Assembly (NCBI GenBank): GCA_913058345.1
Contig: CAJXQR010000013.1
Coordinates: 1 to 60,364 of the forward strand
Length of the DNA stretch: 60,364 nt
Source of the DNA: an uncultured Gammaproteobacteria bacterium
GTDB taxonomy: Bacteria; Pseudomonadota; Gammaproteobacteria; Pseudomonadales; Porticoccaceae
Direction: 5' to 3'
Part shown: one piece after another, positions 19,134-28,588 of the stretch
Numbering within the stretch: the first letter of the stretch is position 1
Layout of the letters: every line of letters begins with the position of its first letter
The notes under the pieces: model-generated
What the model was told of the DNA's origin: nothing
Database searches by the model: none
What the model saw: only the letters and a program-made list of their open reading frames with translations
Made by a program: the position numbers and the translations under genes

Positions 19134-20003
19134 ATGATACGCAATCTCCATCGTTTATTAGTTCGCAGCTCTGCCATTGCCCTCAGTCTTGCAGGTTTTA
19201 GCACGACTGCCCTTGCTCACTTCCAAGTACTTTACACCCCCGAGATGGCACCCTCCCGCGCCAATACAACACGATTTACGATGGTGTTTACCCACCCTGT
19301 TCACGGCGGCCCCCATATGAGCATGGAACAGCCCGAGCAATTTTACGTTGTCAGTCAACGTGGTAGCGATAGCGAACCTAAGCGCACCGACCTAATGAAA
19401 CATGTCAAGCCCATTGACTGGCTTTCTAACACGAAGGCAAATGCTGACGAAACTCAAACACCCATAAAAGCCTTTCACGCCAGCTTGCCCCGCGCTGTTA
19501 CCCGCTCATTGGGTGATCACATATTTGTCCTCCACCCCGCGCCCTATTACGAAAGCAGTGAAGACAAATATATTCAGCAATTTACCCGCACCATGGTCAA
19601 CGTTGGCGGCGTGCCGGGTAATTGGGCTGAACCCATGAACTTACCCGCTGAAATTCAGCCGCTCAATAAACCTTATGCCAACTGGACGGGTGGTGTTTTC
19701 AGAGGCCGCGTACTAGCGGACGGCAAACCCGTACCCAATGCAGAAATGGAAATCGAGTTTATTAACCACGCCCTCGACCAGGAAGGACGTCGCTTTGCCG
19801 CAAAGGGCGAAGTTGAGCTGCCACAAGATGCCTACGGCACACAAACGATCTATGCCGACGCTCAGGGCGAATTCACCATTGGTTTACCCCGGGCAGGATG
19901 GTGGGGCATTTGTGCATTGGCCATTGGTGCTAACACCGAGCATGAAGGTAAAGCCCTCTCTCAGGACGCGGTGCTCTGGGTGCAGGTTAAGGATATGAAG
20001 TGA
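19134..20003 (+). CDS. DUF4198-family periplasmic protein
   Basis: Exported protein of 289 residues with a signal peptide ending STTALA, directly followed by HFQVLYTP, the characteristic AHFxxLxP-like start of mature DUF4198 proteins. The C-terminal half contains GGVFRGRVLADGKPVPNAEM and DAQGEFTIGLPRAGWWGI, a beta-sandwich typical of the family. Members are found with nickel, cobalt and siderophore-iron uptake systems and are thought to bind metal or metal complexes in the periplasm. Its stop overlaps the GTG start of the next gene by 4 bases. Confidence 0.82.
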   Translation: MIRNLHRLLVRSSAIALSLAGFSTTALAHFQVLYTPEMAPSRANTTRFTMVFTHPVHGGPHMSMEQPEQFYVVSQRGSDSEPKRTDLMKHVKPIDWLSNTKANADETQTPIKAFHASLPRAVTRSLGDHIFVLHPAPYYESSEDKYIQQFTRTMVNVGGVPGNWAEPMNLPAEIQPLNKPYANWTGGVFRGRVLADGKPVPNAEMEIEFINHALDQEGRRFAAKGEVELPQDAYGTQTIYADAQGEFTIGLPRAGWWGICALAIGANTEHEGKALSQDAVLWVQVKDMK

Positions 20004-20656
20004 GTGCAGCTGTCAACACAGCGCAAGCCATAAGCACGGTAAGGCCCAGGTCTGGCCGCCAGGAGACTCTCACCATTGGTGCCGTCTTCCTGGGCATTTT
20101 AATTGTTGCTGGCGTGGCCATTAGCCAGCGGCAAGTTGCCAACCCCCTGCCCCGCCTGTACGACTGGCAGCTCAGCGCCTTCTATGATTTAAGCAAAACC
20201 GATCAGGCCATTCACACTTCTTTAGTTACCGCCATTCCGGAACTATGGTTGCTACATGCCGATATGCTCTCGCTCCAGAAAAGAGGCAAAAGTAAAGAAA
20301 CCTGGCCCGATATTAAGCAGTTGGCGGAATACTACTACGTCGCACCCTTTGCTCAGGATTTATTCTGGACGCAAAACGGTAGCGTCAAATGGACCCGCGT
20401 GACCGCTTTTTCCTTTGAAGGATCGACGGTTTACCACGGTTACGCGGGTACGGCTGACCGGCAAAGCGCATATTTAGTCGTCCTTTCCCACGCGCACAAG
20501 GGGGCCACTTTTAACAGCGTCGGTAACATTTGGATGCACCCCAACCCCAACGCCCCAGCACCCAACACGGTTGTGCGCGACTCGTTAATCCGCAGTGGCT
20601 GGAAGCAAGTCGTGCCCTACAGCGGCGAAATAGAAAGGAAACGCATAAGAAGTTAA
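20000..20656 (+). CDS. DUF6162-like single-span membrane protein
   Basis: A 218-residue protein beginning with a GTG that overlaps the preceding stop codon (GTGA). One membrane helix lies near residues 25-43 (LTIGAVFLGILIVAGVAI); the rest should be periplasmic. Features include DLSKTDQAIHTSLVTAIPEL and a C-terminal GNIWMHPNPNAPAPNTVVRD segment. I associate it from memory with DUF6162, a family that travels with DUF4198 genes and metal ABC transporters; the number is uncertain. A role in handing metal to the binding protein is inference from position only. Confidence 0.6.
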   Translation: MSAAVNTAQAISTVRPRSGRQETLTIGAVFLGILIVAGVAISQRQVANPLPRLYDWQLSAFYDLSKTDQAIHTSLVTAIPELWLLHADMLSLQKRGKSKETWPDIKQLAEYYYVAPFAQDLFWTQNGSVKWTRVTAFSFEGSTVYHGYAGTADRQSAYLVVLSHAHKGATFNSVGNIWMHPNPNAPAPNTVVRDSLIRSGWKQVVPYSGEIERKRIRS

Positions 20657-20708
20657 GACCGGCCACCCTACCTTCAGCCAGGCATTCAATTAAACCCAGG
20701 ACATCACC

Positions 20709-21641
20709 ATGAAGTTTCAACGACTGCTTGCAGCCCCGCTACTCGTTGTATTGAGCACCCTGCTTATAGGTGCCGTAGAGGCAAGGCCACTACGCGTGGG
20801 TATTACCCTGCACCCCTATTACAGTTTCGTCGCCAATATCGTGGGCGATAGGGCCGAAATCCTTCCCCTGATCGAGGCCGGCAATAACCCCCACAACTAC
20901 CGCCCGCGTGCCGAGGATATGCGCCGAGTGATGAATATGGATGTCCTCGTCGTCAACGGCATTGGTCACGACGAATGGGCTTTTGAAATCATTCAGGCTG
21001 CAGGACGAGAAGAGAAACTACCCTTAATTTATGCCAACAGCGGTGTGCCACTGATCCCCATTGCTGCTGACGAGGGTGAGGCCAAAGTCGTCAACCCACA
21101 CACCTTTGTGTCTGTCACCGTGGCCATACAACAGATTTACACCATTGCCCGCGAGCTGGGCAAACTCGATCCCGACAATGCAGTCTTTTTTCGCAAAAAT
21201 GCTCGCGACTACACCCTCAAACTACGCCGAATGAAAGCCAAATTCATGGGTGAACTGGTCAAGCTGAACACCTCAAACTTACGCTGTGCAACCATGCACG
21301 GTGCCTATGGCTACCTAATGCAGGAGTTTGGCCTACAAGTGGTTGCCGTTATCGAGCCCCGCCACGGCGTATCTCCCACCGCTCGACAGCTGGGTAACAC
21401 TATCGACAAAATTAAGGCCGCCAATGTGAATGTCCTATTTGCCGAAAAGTTTTTTGCCAGCAACTTGGCGGACACCATTCGTGAAGCGACCGGCATCAGT
21501 ATGTATGCCTTTTCCCATATGTCCGATGGCGACTACTCGCCTGAGCTGTTTGAGCGAGAAACCCGCGCCAATCTGGAAACACTGGTAAAGGCCATGCGTG
21601 TCATTAACACAGAAACCTCTGCAAGCGCGACGGAGTCGTAG
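20709..21641 (+). CDS. Metal ABC transporter substrate-binding protein (cluster A-I, FpvC-like)
   Basis: Periplasmic metal-binding protein of the ZnuA/MntC type, 310 residues with a signal peptide ending VEA. The probable metal ligands are visible: H in NPHNYRP near residue 62, H in VNPHTFVSV near 133, H in CATMHGAYGYL near 200, and E in LFAEKFF near 245. There is no long His-rich loop of the kind that marks zinc-specific ZnuA. With its neighbours it matches the layout of FpvC in the Pseudomonas pyoverdine-iron locus, so ferrous iron is the likeliest cargo, with Mn or Zn as alternatives. The ATP-binding gene begins three bases after its stop. Confidence 0.88.
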   Translation: MKFQRLLAAPLLVVLSTLLIGAVEARPLRVGITLHPYYSFVANIVGDRAEILPLIEAGNNPHNYRPRAEDMRRVMNMDVLVVNGIGHDEWAFEIIQAAGREEKLPLIYANSGVPLIPIAADEGEAKVVNPHTFVSVTVAIQQIYTIARELGKLDPDNAVFFRKNARDYTLKLRRMKAKFMGELVKLNTSNLRCATMHGAYGYLMQEFGLQVVAVIEPRHGVSPTARQLGNTIDKIKAANVNVLFAEKFFASNLADTIREATGISMYAFSHMSDGDYSPELFERETRANLETLVKAMRVINTETSASATES

Positions 21642-21644
21642 CCT

Positions 21645-22409
21645 ATGTCAGGACCTAGCATTCAATGCCAGCAACTGGGGCTCAGCCTGGGTGGTGTCGA
21701 TATTTTATCCGGCATCGACCTCACCATTCCCGCCGGTGAAATTCACTGCGTTATCGGCCCCAATGGTGGCGGCAAAACGTCTTTTGTACGTTCGCTGTTA
21801 GGGCAAATGCCCCATACGGGCAACATTGAAATGCGTTGGAATAGCGACGCTAAACAACACACTATTGGCTATGTGCCGCAGTTTTTAGATTTCGATAAAT
21901 CGCTCCCGGTTAGTGTTGACGATTTCATGGCGATGGTTTGCAATCACAAGCGGCCCGCCTTTGCCGGTTTTAGCCGTGGTAAACGCGAGCTGGCAGAAAG
22001 GGCTCTCGAACGAGTAGGTCTAGCTGGCAAGTACAAAACCCAGTTGGGCAGCCTTTCTGGCGGCGAACGCCAGCGCATGCTCTTTGCTCAGGCACTCATC
22101 CCGCAGCCCGAACTCCTCATCCTCGACGAACCCATGACTAGTCTAGACAATCGTGGCGAAGAAATATTCCTCAGCTTAATCGAAGAGCTGCGCAGCCAGG
22201 GGGTCACCATCGTCTGGATAGCCCACGATTTGCAGCAGGTGCGGGAGCTAGCCGCCACCATCAGCTGCATAGATCGCACGCTGGTGTATGTCGGGCCACC
22301 CCAGCCTTTTCTCGACAGCGACACCGCCGCTAAACTATTTCGCTTTACACGCCCCCACGCCGACACAGCTCCCCTTTCAGCATTAGCATCAACAGGTTCC
22401 GCACAATGA
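21645..22409 (+). CDS. Metal ABC transporter ATP-binding protein (FpvD-like)
   Basis: Cytoplasmic ATPase of a metal importer, 254 residues. Walker A is GPNGGGKTSF near residue 38, the Q-loop VPQFLDFD near 77, the signature LSGGERQRM near 138, Walker B LLILDEPMTSLD near 157-168, and the switch His is in WIAHDLQQV. Its last codons overlap the permease start (ATGA), indicating translational coupling. Confidence 0.93.
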   Translation: MSGPSIQCQQLGLSLGGVDILSGIDLTIPAGEIHCVIGPNGGGKTSFVRSLLGQMPHTGNIEMRWNSDAKQHTIGYVPQFLDFDKSLPVSVDDFMAMVCNHKRPAFAGFSRGKRELAERALERVGLAGKYKTQLGSLSGGERQRMLFAQALIPQPELLILDEPMTSLDNRGEEIFLSLIEELRSQGVTIVWIAHDLQQVRELAATISCIDRTLVYVGPPQPFLDSDTAAKLFRFTRPHADTAPLSALASTGSAQ

Positions 22410-23311
22410 CTGACTTCTACGAGTGGGTGCGCACCTCCCTTCAGGCATTGGCACAACAAGGTACGCTACCCCAGGCCTTCGAATACGGTTTTGTGATTAA
22501 CGCCCTGCTGTGCGCCCTGCTAATCGGCCCTCTACTGGGCGGCGTGGGCACCATGGTAGTAGCCAAACGCATGGCCTTTTTCTCCCAATCCATCGGCAAC
22601 GCGGCCATGACCGGGGTCGCGATAGGCGTGATACTGGGTGAGTCCTACACTGAACCGTATATCTCGATGTTTTGTTTCTGTATTTTATTTGCACTGTTAC
22701 TGAACTACACCAAGGGCCGTACCCAGCTTTCGTCAGACACCTTAATCGGTGTCTTTCTTTCAGTCTCTCTCGCTGTGGGGGCCTCTTTATTATTGTTTGT
22801 CTCCGCCAAGGTCAACACCCACATTTTAGAGGCCGTACTCTTCGGCTCGGTATTAACCGTCAGCAATACCGACATGAACGTGCTCCTGATTGTCACCTGT
22901 GTAGTGCTTGCCCTCGGCATCCCTCTGTTTAACAACATGCTATTGGCCAGCCTCAACCCCAGCCTCGCCCACGCACGAAAGATACGGGTTGAGTTAATGG
23001 AATACATGTTTGTATTAATCATTACCTTGCTCACGGTGGCCTGCTTAAAAATTGTCGGAGCCGTGTTGGTTGAAGCTCTACTGCTGATTCCCGCTGCAGC
23101 GGCGCGCAATGTGATAACTTCACTGCGCGGCTTTGTCATTCTCAGCATGATTATTTCAACCATCAGCTGTATTGCCGGAGTGCTAATCCCCATGCAATTC
23201 GACCTGCCTCTGCCTTCCGGTGGCGCCATTATTATGGTCGCAGCCAGCTTTTTTATGATCACAACAATTATGCGCGCCGCTTTCCCCGCCTACCGAACGG
23301 CAAGGAATTAA
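22406..23311 (+). CDS. Metal ABC transporter permease (FpvE-like, ZnuB/MntB type)
   Basis: Inner-membrane permease of the ABC-3 family, 301 residues with about eight or nine hydrophobic segments. The first motif, GGVGTMVVAKRMAFFSQSIG, and the later KIVGAVLVEALLLIPAAAARN are diagnostic of the manganese/zinc/iron permease family. The substrate cannot be read from the permease itself. Confidence 0.92.
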   Translation: MTDFYEWVRTSLQALAQQGTLPQAFEYGFVINALLCALLIGPLLGGVGTMVVAKRMAFFSQSIGNAAMTGVAIGVILGESYTEPYISMFCFCILFALLLNYTKGRTQLSSDTLIGVFLSVSLAVGASLLLFVSAKVNTHILEAVLFGSVLTVSNTDMNVLLIVTCVVLALGIPLFNNMLLASLNPSLAHARKIRVELMEYMFVLIITLLTVACLKIVGAVLVEALLLIPAAAARNVITSLRGFVILSMIISTISCIAGVLIPMQFDLPLPSGGAIIMVAASFFMITTIMRAAFPAYRTARN

Positions 23312-23315
23312 GGTC

Positions 23316-24395
23316 ATGAAAAGATTGTATCAACACAGCCCTGCAACAAACCCGCTAAACAGCCTCATGCGGGGTTTATTATTTGCACTCACTCTCAGCA
23401 CCCAACTACTGATTGCGCCGCAGGTTTTCGCTGCAGACGAGCCCCCTAAAAACCATAGAACAAGCAGCCAGACAGATCGTGACAACACGCTTATTATCAC
23501 CTCCCTGCCCATCACTTATTATCTCGCCAGCGCCCTGACTGCCAACACCCCCATTGAGGTGAAAAATCTACCGAAGAAAGGCCGACGTCTAAATGGGCAG
23601 GCAAGTTTTTTCACCTCTCGCGCCGAAAAACTGGCAGAAACGTTTAAATCGGCATCAGCCGTTATCACTATCGGCAAATTGTGGCGCGAGGATCCGCTCT
23701 TCACCGCAGCGCGCTCTGCCAATATTCGCATTGTAGAAATCGATGCCACCAAACCCTGGTCGAACTCCCTGGAAGGCATCTCCGTGGCCATGACGCCTGC
23801 TCAGGACTCACCCTGGACAACTGACGGGCGTCAATCAGGGCATGGAGCAAAGCCCATGGAAACAAAGCCATCCGTTTTCTACTGGCTCAGTCTTGCTAAT
23901 AGCGCCCGCTCTGCTGACATCATCGCCCAGGACTTAATGCGCCTGGTGCCCAGCGAAGCAGACACCATAAAAACCAATTTGGCGAGTGTACGCAGTAAAC
24001 TAATGGCATTACAGCGAAGCAGTGAACTGGCTCTGCTCAATGCGCCTGACATCACCGTATTTTCCCTCGCCCCCGAACTGATCTACCTCACCAGCGAACA
24101 GAACCTTTTTGTCGACGGCAGCTTTTATAAGCAAGACATTGAGTGGACAAGTAACGATATTGCCGCTTTTGAGAAACACCTGAAAGACCATCAAATCGGC
24201 GTGGTATTGCATAAGTGGCAACCGGCAGAGCCCATTCTTAAGGCCATAAACGCCGCCAACGCAAAACTGCTTGTGATAGAAACCCTAGATGCCGGTATTG
24301 CCAAACAAGGCCGTATGCTGCCCGATAGTTATTTTTCATTGATGGAGGAAAATCTTAAGAGATTAAGGCTCGCATTAATCGAGAAGCCCCACTGA
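23316..24395 (+). CDS. Second, divergent metal-binding-like protein (FpvF-like)
   Basis: Exported protein of 359 residues with a long signal region ending VFAAD. The fold pattern (SLPITYYLASAL near residue 65, VITIGKLWREDPLF near 125, FSLAPELIYL, IGVVLHKWQPAEPI near 305) follows the ZnuA-like binding proteins, but the canonical PHxYxP and (M/T)HxAxxY histidine motifs are missing. A second ligand-poor binding protein at the end of the operon parallels FpvF next to FpvC. It may bind a partner or a metal-siderophore complex instead of a bare ion; that is inference. It starts four bases after the permease stop. Confidence 0.75.
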   Translation: MKRLYQHSPATNPLNSLMRGLLFALTLSTQLLIAPQVFAADEPPKNHRTSSQTDRDNTLIITSLPITYYLASALTANTPIEVKNLPKKGRRLNGQASFFTSRAEKLAETFKSASAVITIGKLWREDPLFTAARSANIRIVEIDATKPWSNSLEGISVAMTPAQDSPWTTDGRQSGHGAKPMETKPSVFYWLSLANSARSADIIAQDLMRLVPSEADTIKTNLASVRSKLMALQRSSELALLNAPDITVFSLAPELIYLTSEQNLFVDGSFYKQDIEWTSNDIAAFEKHLKDHQIGVVLHKWQPAEPILKAINAANAKLLVIETLDAGIAKQGRMLPDSYFSLMEENLKRLRLALIEKPH

Positions 24396-24412
24396 CTTTC
24401 TTCCAGATAGCA

Positions 24413-24442
24413 CTAGTGTCTGCCCTATAAAACAGACACTAG
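24413..24442. terminator. Hairpin between convergent metal operon and rapA
   Basis: Perfect 10-bp stem CTAGTGTCTG / CAGACACTAG with a 10-base loop, centred in the gap between the two convergent units. No long T-run follows on either strand, so it would be a weak or shared terminator. Confidence 0.6.
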
Positions 24443-24455
24443 CAACGCTGATCTG

Positions 24456-27425
24456 CTAAACCACCACTATCAAACGCAGAGCATCGAACTTTAATTGTGC
24501 CTGGGCCAGATAGCTTTGCGACAGCTCCATCGATTCGCGAAGATAATCAATTTCTTCACTGCGAATACTCGAATTGACGGCTGCCAATGCCTGCAGGCGC
24601 TCAAGTTCAGCTTTTTGCCTCTCGGCCATGCGGCGCCGAGCCTCCGCAATTAAGTCGACTTGCTGTGCCTCAACAATCCTTTCTGCGTGAGCTACCAGGG
24701 TATCAACCTGTTTGCGTACATGTTTCACCATATCCACTGCGGTGCGACGCTTAACCCGCTGACACAGTTTCGCAAAGTGGGCCTCAGTCAGTACTTCACT
24801 AAAATCTTTACCCTGCTCATCGACCACCACTCGCACCACCGACTGAGGAATATAGCGACCCAACTGCATGACTTTGGGGGCCGGGCAAGAGACATTGAAC
24901 ATGCCTTCCAATAAAAGAGTTCCGGCCTTTAGGGGTGGTAATTTTAAGGTACAAACCGTGGTGCTACCAAAGTCACCATTGGCAATTTGTTCCATCGCGG
25001 CGACAACCAGGGGGTGTTCCCAGGTAAAGAAACGCATGTCTTCACGACTAAGGGCGCGGCGACGCGAATAGGTTGCGGTAAGACCGTCTTCAGGCAGGCC
25101 TGGCAAATTCTGACCCAGCATATGATCGCTCGGCGTCACCACAATACTATCGGCGCTGTGGTGGCTCTGCTCAATGCCGAACTCATCAAAGACTTTGCTT
25201 AAATAGTCTTCCAGCTCACCACTCTGTTCAGCCTCGAGCATGGCATCGATAACAGCATTGGCGACTTCGGTGTTACAGGAATTCATCTCCAGCAAGCGGT
25301 CGCGTCCCTTCTGCATCGCCGCCAGTGCCGTCTCGGTGAGTTGGTGGGTTTCCTCCACCAAACTGGCTAGAGCGGTGGTATCACCCGGGCAGCGTAGACA
25401 ATGGTGTAACTGCTCAGCCACTTGTTGATAAATGCTCAGGCCCACTGGGCAAACTCGCTGGAAGGCACCGAGGCCTTCACTGTACCAGCGTAGCATCACC
25501 TCCTGTGCACTACCCTCGTGGTAGGGTACATGGATTTGCACATCCTGGCGTTGACCGATGCGGTCGAGACGACCAATACGCTGCTCAAGCAGGTCAGGGT
25601 TAATCGGCAGGTCGAATAGCACCAAGTGATTGGCAAATTGAAAGTTGCGGCCCTCGCTGCCAATTTCAGAACAAATCAGCGTTTGCGCGCTGTCCTGCTC
25701 ATCGGCAAAGTAGGCTGCTGCACGATCTCGGGCAATCAAACTCATGCCCTCGTGGAAGACGCCAGAGCGCACACCTTCACGCAGACGCAAGTGCTCTTCT
25801 AATTCTTGCGCTGTCACCGACTGAGCACAAATCACCAGTACTTTTTCCTGACGGTGTTCGGCCAGCCAGTCGGTCAGCCATTCGACCCTGGGGTCGAGCA
25901 GCAACCACTCCTCGCCGAGGACACTTTCAGGCTGTAGATAGGTTCGTAAATCGTCCTCACTTTGCCCCGCGCCATCTGTAGTAGCGGAGGCGTCGATAGG
26001 ATTGGGTAGTGCATAGCCCTGTAAATAGCGTTGCGGGAAGCCTTCAACGGCATCACGGGTATTGCGAAACAACACGCGCCCGGTGCCATGACGGTCAAGT
26101 AAGTCCTGCACCAGACCATCGATTAGGGCATTCAAGCGCTCTTCATCACCACTTTGCAGGGCCACCTGTAATTCATCGGCGGCGCTAGCGCCAAGATAGG
26201 CGCTAACCTGGCCAATCACCTCGGCATCAAGCGCCAAGGCATCTCCGCCCTGTAACGATTGCACCAGTTCACTCACCGCCTGATAGCGGCCTTCTTCTTC
26301 CACAAAGGTAGACAGGTCATAGTAACGGTCGGGGTCAAGCAAACGCAGACGTGCAAAGTGGCCCGCCACACCCAGTTGTTCCGGCGTTGCCGTTAACAGT
26401 AAAAGACTGGGGATGCGCGCAGCCAGAGTTTCAATACAGTGATAGGCCGGACTGACTTGTTCTTCGCTCCAGCTTAAATGATGAGCCTCATCGACGATCA
26501 ACATATCCCAGCCTGCCGCTAGTGCCTGGCTGTGGCGACGCGGGTTGTCGCTTAAAAAACGGGTACTACACAATACCAGCTGGGCGCTTTCAAAAGGATT
26601 ATGATCGCCGCTTGGTGTTAACGCTGACTCATCTTCGAGGCCATCCTCCAGCTCATCGCCAAAACCATCGTCGACCTCTTCGTCAGTTTGCTCCAGCGCT
26701 TCGCAGCGCGCCTCGTCAAGAATGGTGAAGTGCAGATTAAAACGCCGCAGCATTTCAACTAGCCACTGATGCACAAGACTATCGGGCACTGCGATCAACA
26801 CACGGCTGGCACGGCCAGTGTAAAGCTGCTGGTGAAGAATCAAGCCCGCTTCAATGGTTTTACCAAGGCCCACTTCATCGGCAAGCAGTACCCGAGGTGC
26901 GTGACGCACACCAACACGACTCGCGATATAAAGCTGATGAGGCAACAATTGCACGCGCCCACCAAGTAAACCACAGGCAGGAGACTGCTGATGTTGATGT
27001 AGAAACTTCAGGGTTTGCTGACGCAGTTCAAAGCGTGTCACTTTATCAACTTGCCCGGCAAACAAACGATCTTGCGGCTTGGAGAAATGTACAAAGCTGT
27101 CGAGATCCATCTCGTGAAGCACCACCTCTTGCCCCTCGGCATTTTCGCAAAGATAAATAACGCAGCCATTGCCCTCTTGTCGATCGATGATGGTCAGCTC
27201 GACCCCTTCGGAGTCTTTCACTTTATCCTCAATCGGATAAATCACACGACCCAACGGGGCGTTGTCGGTGGCGTAAACACGGCGTTCAGCAGCGGAGGGG
27301 AAACTCAGCTCCACTCGGCGATTGGCGACTTCGATAACAATGCCAAGACCTAACTCAGCTTCGGTATGACTAATCCAGCGTTGGCCTGAAACAAAATCAG
27401 CTGGGGGTTCGGATCTGCGGGACAA
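24456..27425 (-). CDS. rapA: RNA polymerase-associated ATPase RapA
   Basis: Swi2/Snf2-type ATPase that binds RNA polymerase and recycles it after transcription. The protein has 989 residues: N-terminal Tudor-like domains beginning GQRWISHTEAELGLG, KPQDRLFAGQVDKVTRFELR, then the helicase core with ADEVGLGKTIEAGLIL (Walker A), LIVDEAHHLSW, LLTATP, ICSEIGSEGRNFQFANHLVL and QRIGRLDRIGQ, and the RapA-specific C-terminus. The start is a TTG at 27425 with GAGG upstream; relatives begin a few residues before GQRWIS, so it fits. Confidence 0.96.
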   Translation of the reverse strand: MSRRSEPPADFVSGQRWISHTEAELGLGIVIEVANRRVELSFPSAAERRVYATDNAPLGRVIYPIEDKVKDSEGVELTIIDRQEGNGCVIYLCENAEGQEVVLHEMDLDSFVHFSKPQDRLFAGQVDKVTRFELRQQTLKFLHQHQQSPACGLLGGRVQLLPHQLYIASRVGVRHAPRVLLADEVGLGKTIEAGLILHQQLYTGRASRVLIAVPDSLVHQWLVEMLRRFNLHFTILDEARCEALEQTDEEVDDGFGDELEDGLEDESALTPSGDHNPFESAQLVLCSTRFLSDNPRRHSQALAAGWDMLIVDEAHHLSWSEEQVSPAYHCIETLAARIPSLLLLTATPEQLGVAGHFARLRLLDPDRYYDLSTFVEEEGRYQAVSELVQSLQGGDALALDAEVIGQVSAYLGASAADELQVALQSGDEERLNALIDGLVQDLLDRHGTGRVLFRNTRDAVEGFPQRYLQGYALPNPIDASATTDGAGQSEDDLRTYLQPESVLGEEWLLLDPRVEWLTDWLAEHRQEKVLVICAQSVTAQELEEHLRLREGVRSGVFHEGMSLIARDRAAAYFADEQDSAQTLICSEIGSEGRNFQFANHLVLFDLPINPDLLEQRIGRLDRIGQRQDVQIHVPYHEGSAQEVMLRWYSEGLGAFQRVCPVGLSIYQQVAEQLHHCLRCPGDTTALASLVEETHQLTETALAAMQKGRDRLLEMNSCNTEVANAVIDAMLEAEQSGELEDYLSKVFDEFGIEQSHHSADSIVVTPSDHMLGQNLPGLPEDGLTATYSRRRALSREDMRFFTWEHPLVVAAMEQIANGDFGSTTVCTLKLPPLKAGTLLLEGMFNVSCPAPKVMQLGRYIPQSVVRVVVDEQGKDFSEVLTEAHFAKLCQRVKRRTAVDMVKHVRKQVDTLVAHAERIVEAQQVDLIAEARRRMAERQKAELERLQALAAVNSSIRSEEIDYLRESMELSQSYLAQAQLKFDALRLIVVV

Positions 27426-27585
27426 GGGCGGCCTCTTTGTTGATAGCGAGAGGAGAGAAAACGGATAGATCGTTTTTCCTGTAATCGGCGCGCATTGTAG
27501 TGCTTACATCTGCTGGGGACAAAAAATATGTATGATCCTTATCATTTTAGTCGCAATAAATATCATTGCGAGGGATGGAACACTG

Positions 27586-28302
27586 ATGCCACAGCTGGGT
27601 CTGCTTGAAACCGACACGCTACACGATAGCTTAATCGACGATTACGGCTCCTACGGGAAAATGTTCGCAAATTTTTTTGACGCTCTCGGTGGTCAGCTCA
27701 GTTATCGCCACTATCAGGTGCAAGCCGGCGAATTACCGCAGCACATCGATGAGTGCGATGCCTATTTAATCACCGGTTCAAAAGCCGGTGTCTATGACCC
27801 GCTGCCCTGGATAGCAACTCTACAAAACTGGATCATCGACTTTCACCACCAGCGTGCCCGCATTATCGGCATTTGTTTTGGGCATCAGATCATAGCTCAC
27901 AGCCTTGGTGGCATAGCGGCAAAAAGTGAAAAGGGCTGGGGGCTTGGCGTGCTCAGCTGTGGGCAAGACCTGAACGGGGACGCGTCGACATTACGTTTGA
28001 TTTACAGCCATCAGGACCAGGTTATCACCTTACCACCCCGAGCTATTCGCTTAGCTGGCTGCGACTTTTGCCCCAATGCAGCATTCGCTATCGGCAATAG
28101 CGTGTTAACTTTTCAGGGCCACCCAGAATTCACCCCGGCTTATTTACGGCGCCTGTTAGCGCAACGCAAGGGCAGAATTGATAGCGGAGTGATCGCACGC
28201 GCGCTGGCTTCACTGAGCCAAACCACCGATCACCGGGTGGTTGGGCATTATTTATTAGATTTTATCAGTAGAGAAAGACAAGGTAGCGGGTCTAGCGAAT
28301 AA
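27586..28302 (+). CDS. Class I glutamine amidotransferase-like protein
   Basis: Free-standing type 1 amidotransferase domain, about 238 residues. The nucleophile elbow is IIGICFGHQIIAHSLGG and the His-Glu pair is in FQGHPEFTP, so all three catalytic residues are present. Stand-alone members of this group act on glutamine or on gamma-glutamyl compounds; the substrate here is unknown. I prefer the ATG at 27586 (MPQLGLLETD), where relatives start and where GAGGGATGG lies upstream; the frame opens at 27532. Its 3' end overlaps the small convergent GNAT gene by 11 bases. Confidence 0.88.
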   Translation: MPQLGLLETDTLHDSLIDDYGSYGKMFANFFDALGGQLSYRHYQVQAGELPQHIDECDAYLITGSKAGVYDPLPWIATLQNWIIDFHHQRARIIGICFGHQIIAHSLGGIAAKSEKGWGLGVLSCGQDLNGDASTLRLIYSHQDQVITLPPRAIRLAGCDFCPNAAFAIGNSVLTFQGHPEFTPAYLRRLLAQRKGRIDSGVIARALASLSQTTDHRVVGHYLLDFISRERQGSGSSE

Positions 28303-28546
28303 ATTTTCGCGCATACCAGCAACTGGCTCGCACATCGTAGCCCTCGCCTTTGGCCCAGGACAGGCCGGTGCGCACGAGCACCTCGGCGATGCCACGGCCT
28401 CGTAGAGCATCAGGCACATAGGTACGGCAAAAATCGACATTTTTGCCGATCAAGCGATAGTCGACTACTGATTTAAGGCCATCTGTTACCAACAGGAAGC
28501 GTTGCTCCTCGGGTTGATGAACGATGGTGCTTTCTTGCTCGCTCAC
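28292..28546 (-). CDS. Small YjdJ-type GNAT acetyltransferase
   Basis: An 84-residue protein of the minimal GNAT type. The region DALRGRGIAEVLVRTGLSWA is the acetyl-CoA-binding loop and helix, followed by VRASCWYARKFI with the Cys seen in this family. The start is a GTG at 28546. The substrate is unknown. It overlaps the end of the amidotransferase gene on the opposite strand by 11 bases. Confidence 0.82.
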   Translation of the reverse strand: MSEQESTIVHQPEEQRFLLVTDGLKSVVDYRLIGKNVDFCRTYVPDALRGRGIAEVLVRTGLSWAKGEGYDVRASCWYARKFIR

Positions 28547-28588
28547 TATTCTCTATCCGATCTCAAAGTATTGACTCGACATTCTACG

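Noticed and set aside
27532-27560. Possible Fur box: ATGAT-CCTT-ATCAT and further ATCATT hexamers before the amidotransferase gene
   Set aside because: The spacing of the hexamers does not fit the Fur consensus and nothing in the gene suggests iron control.
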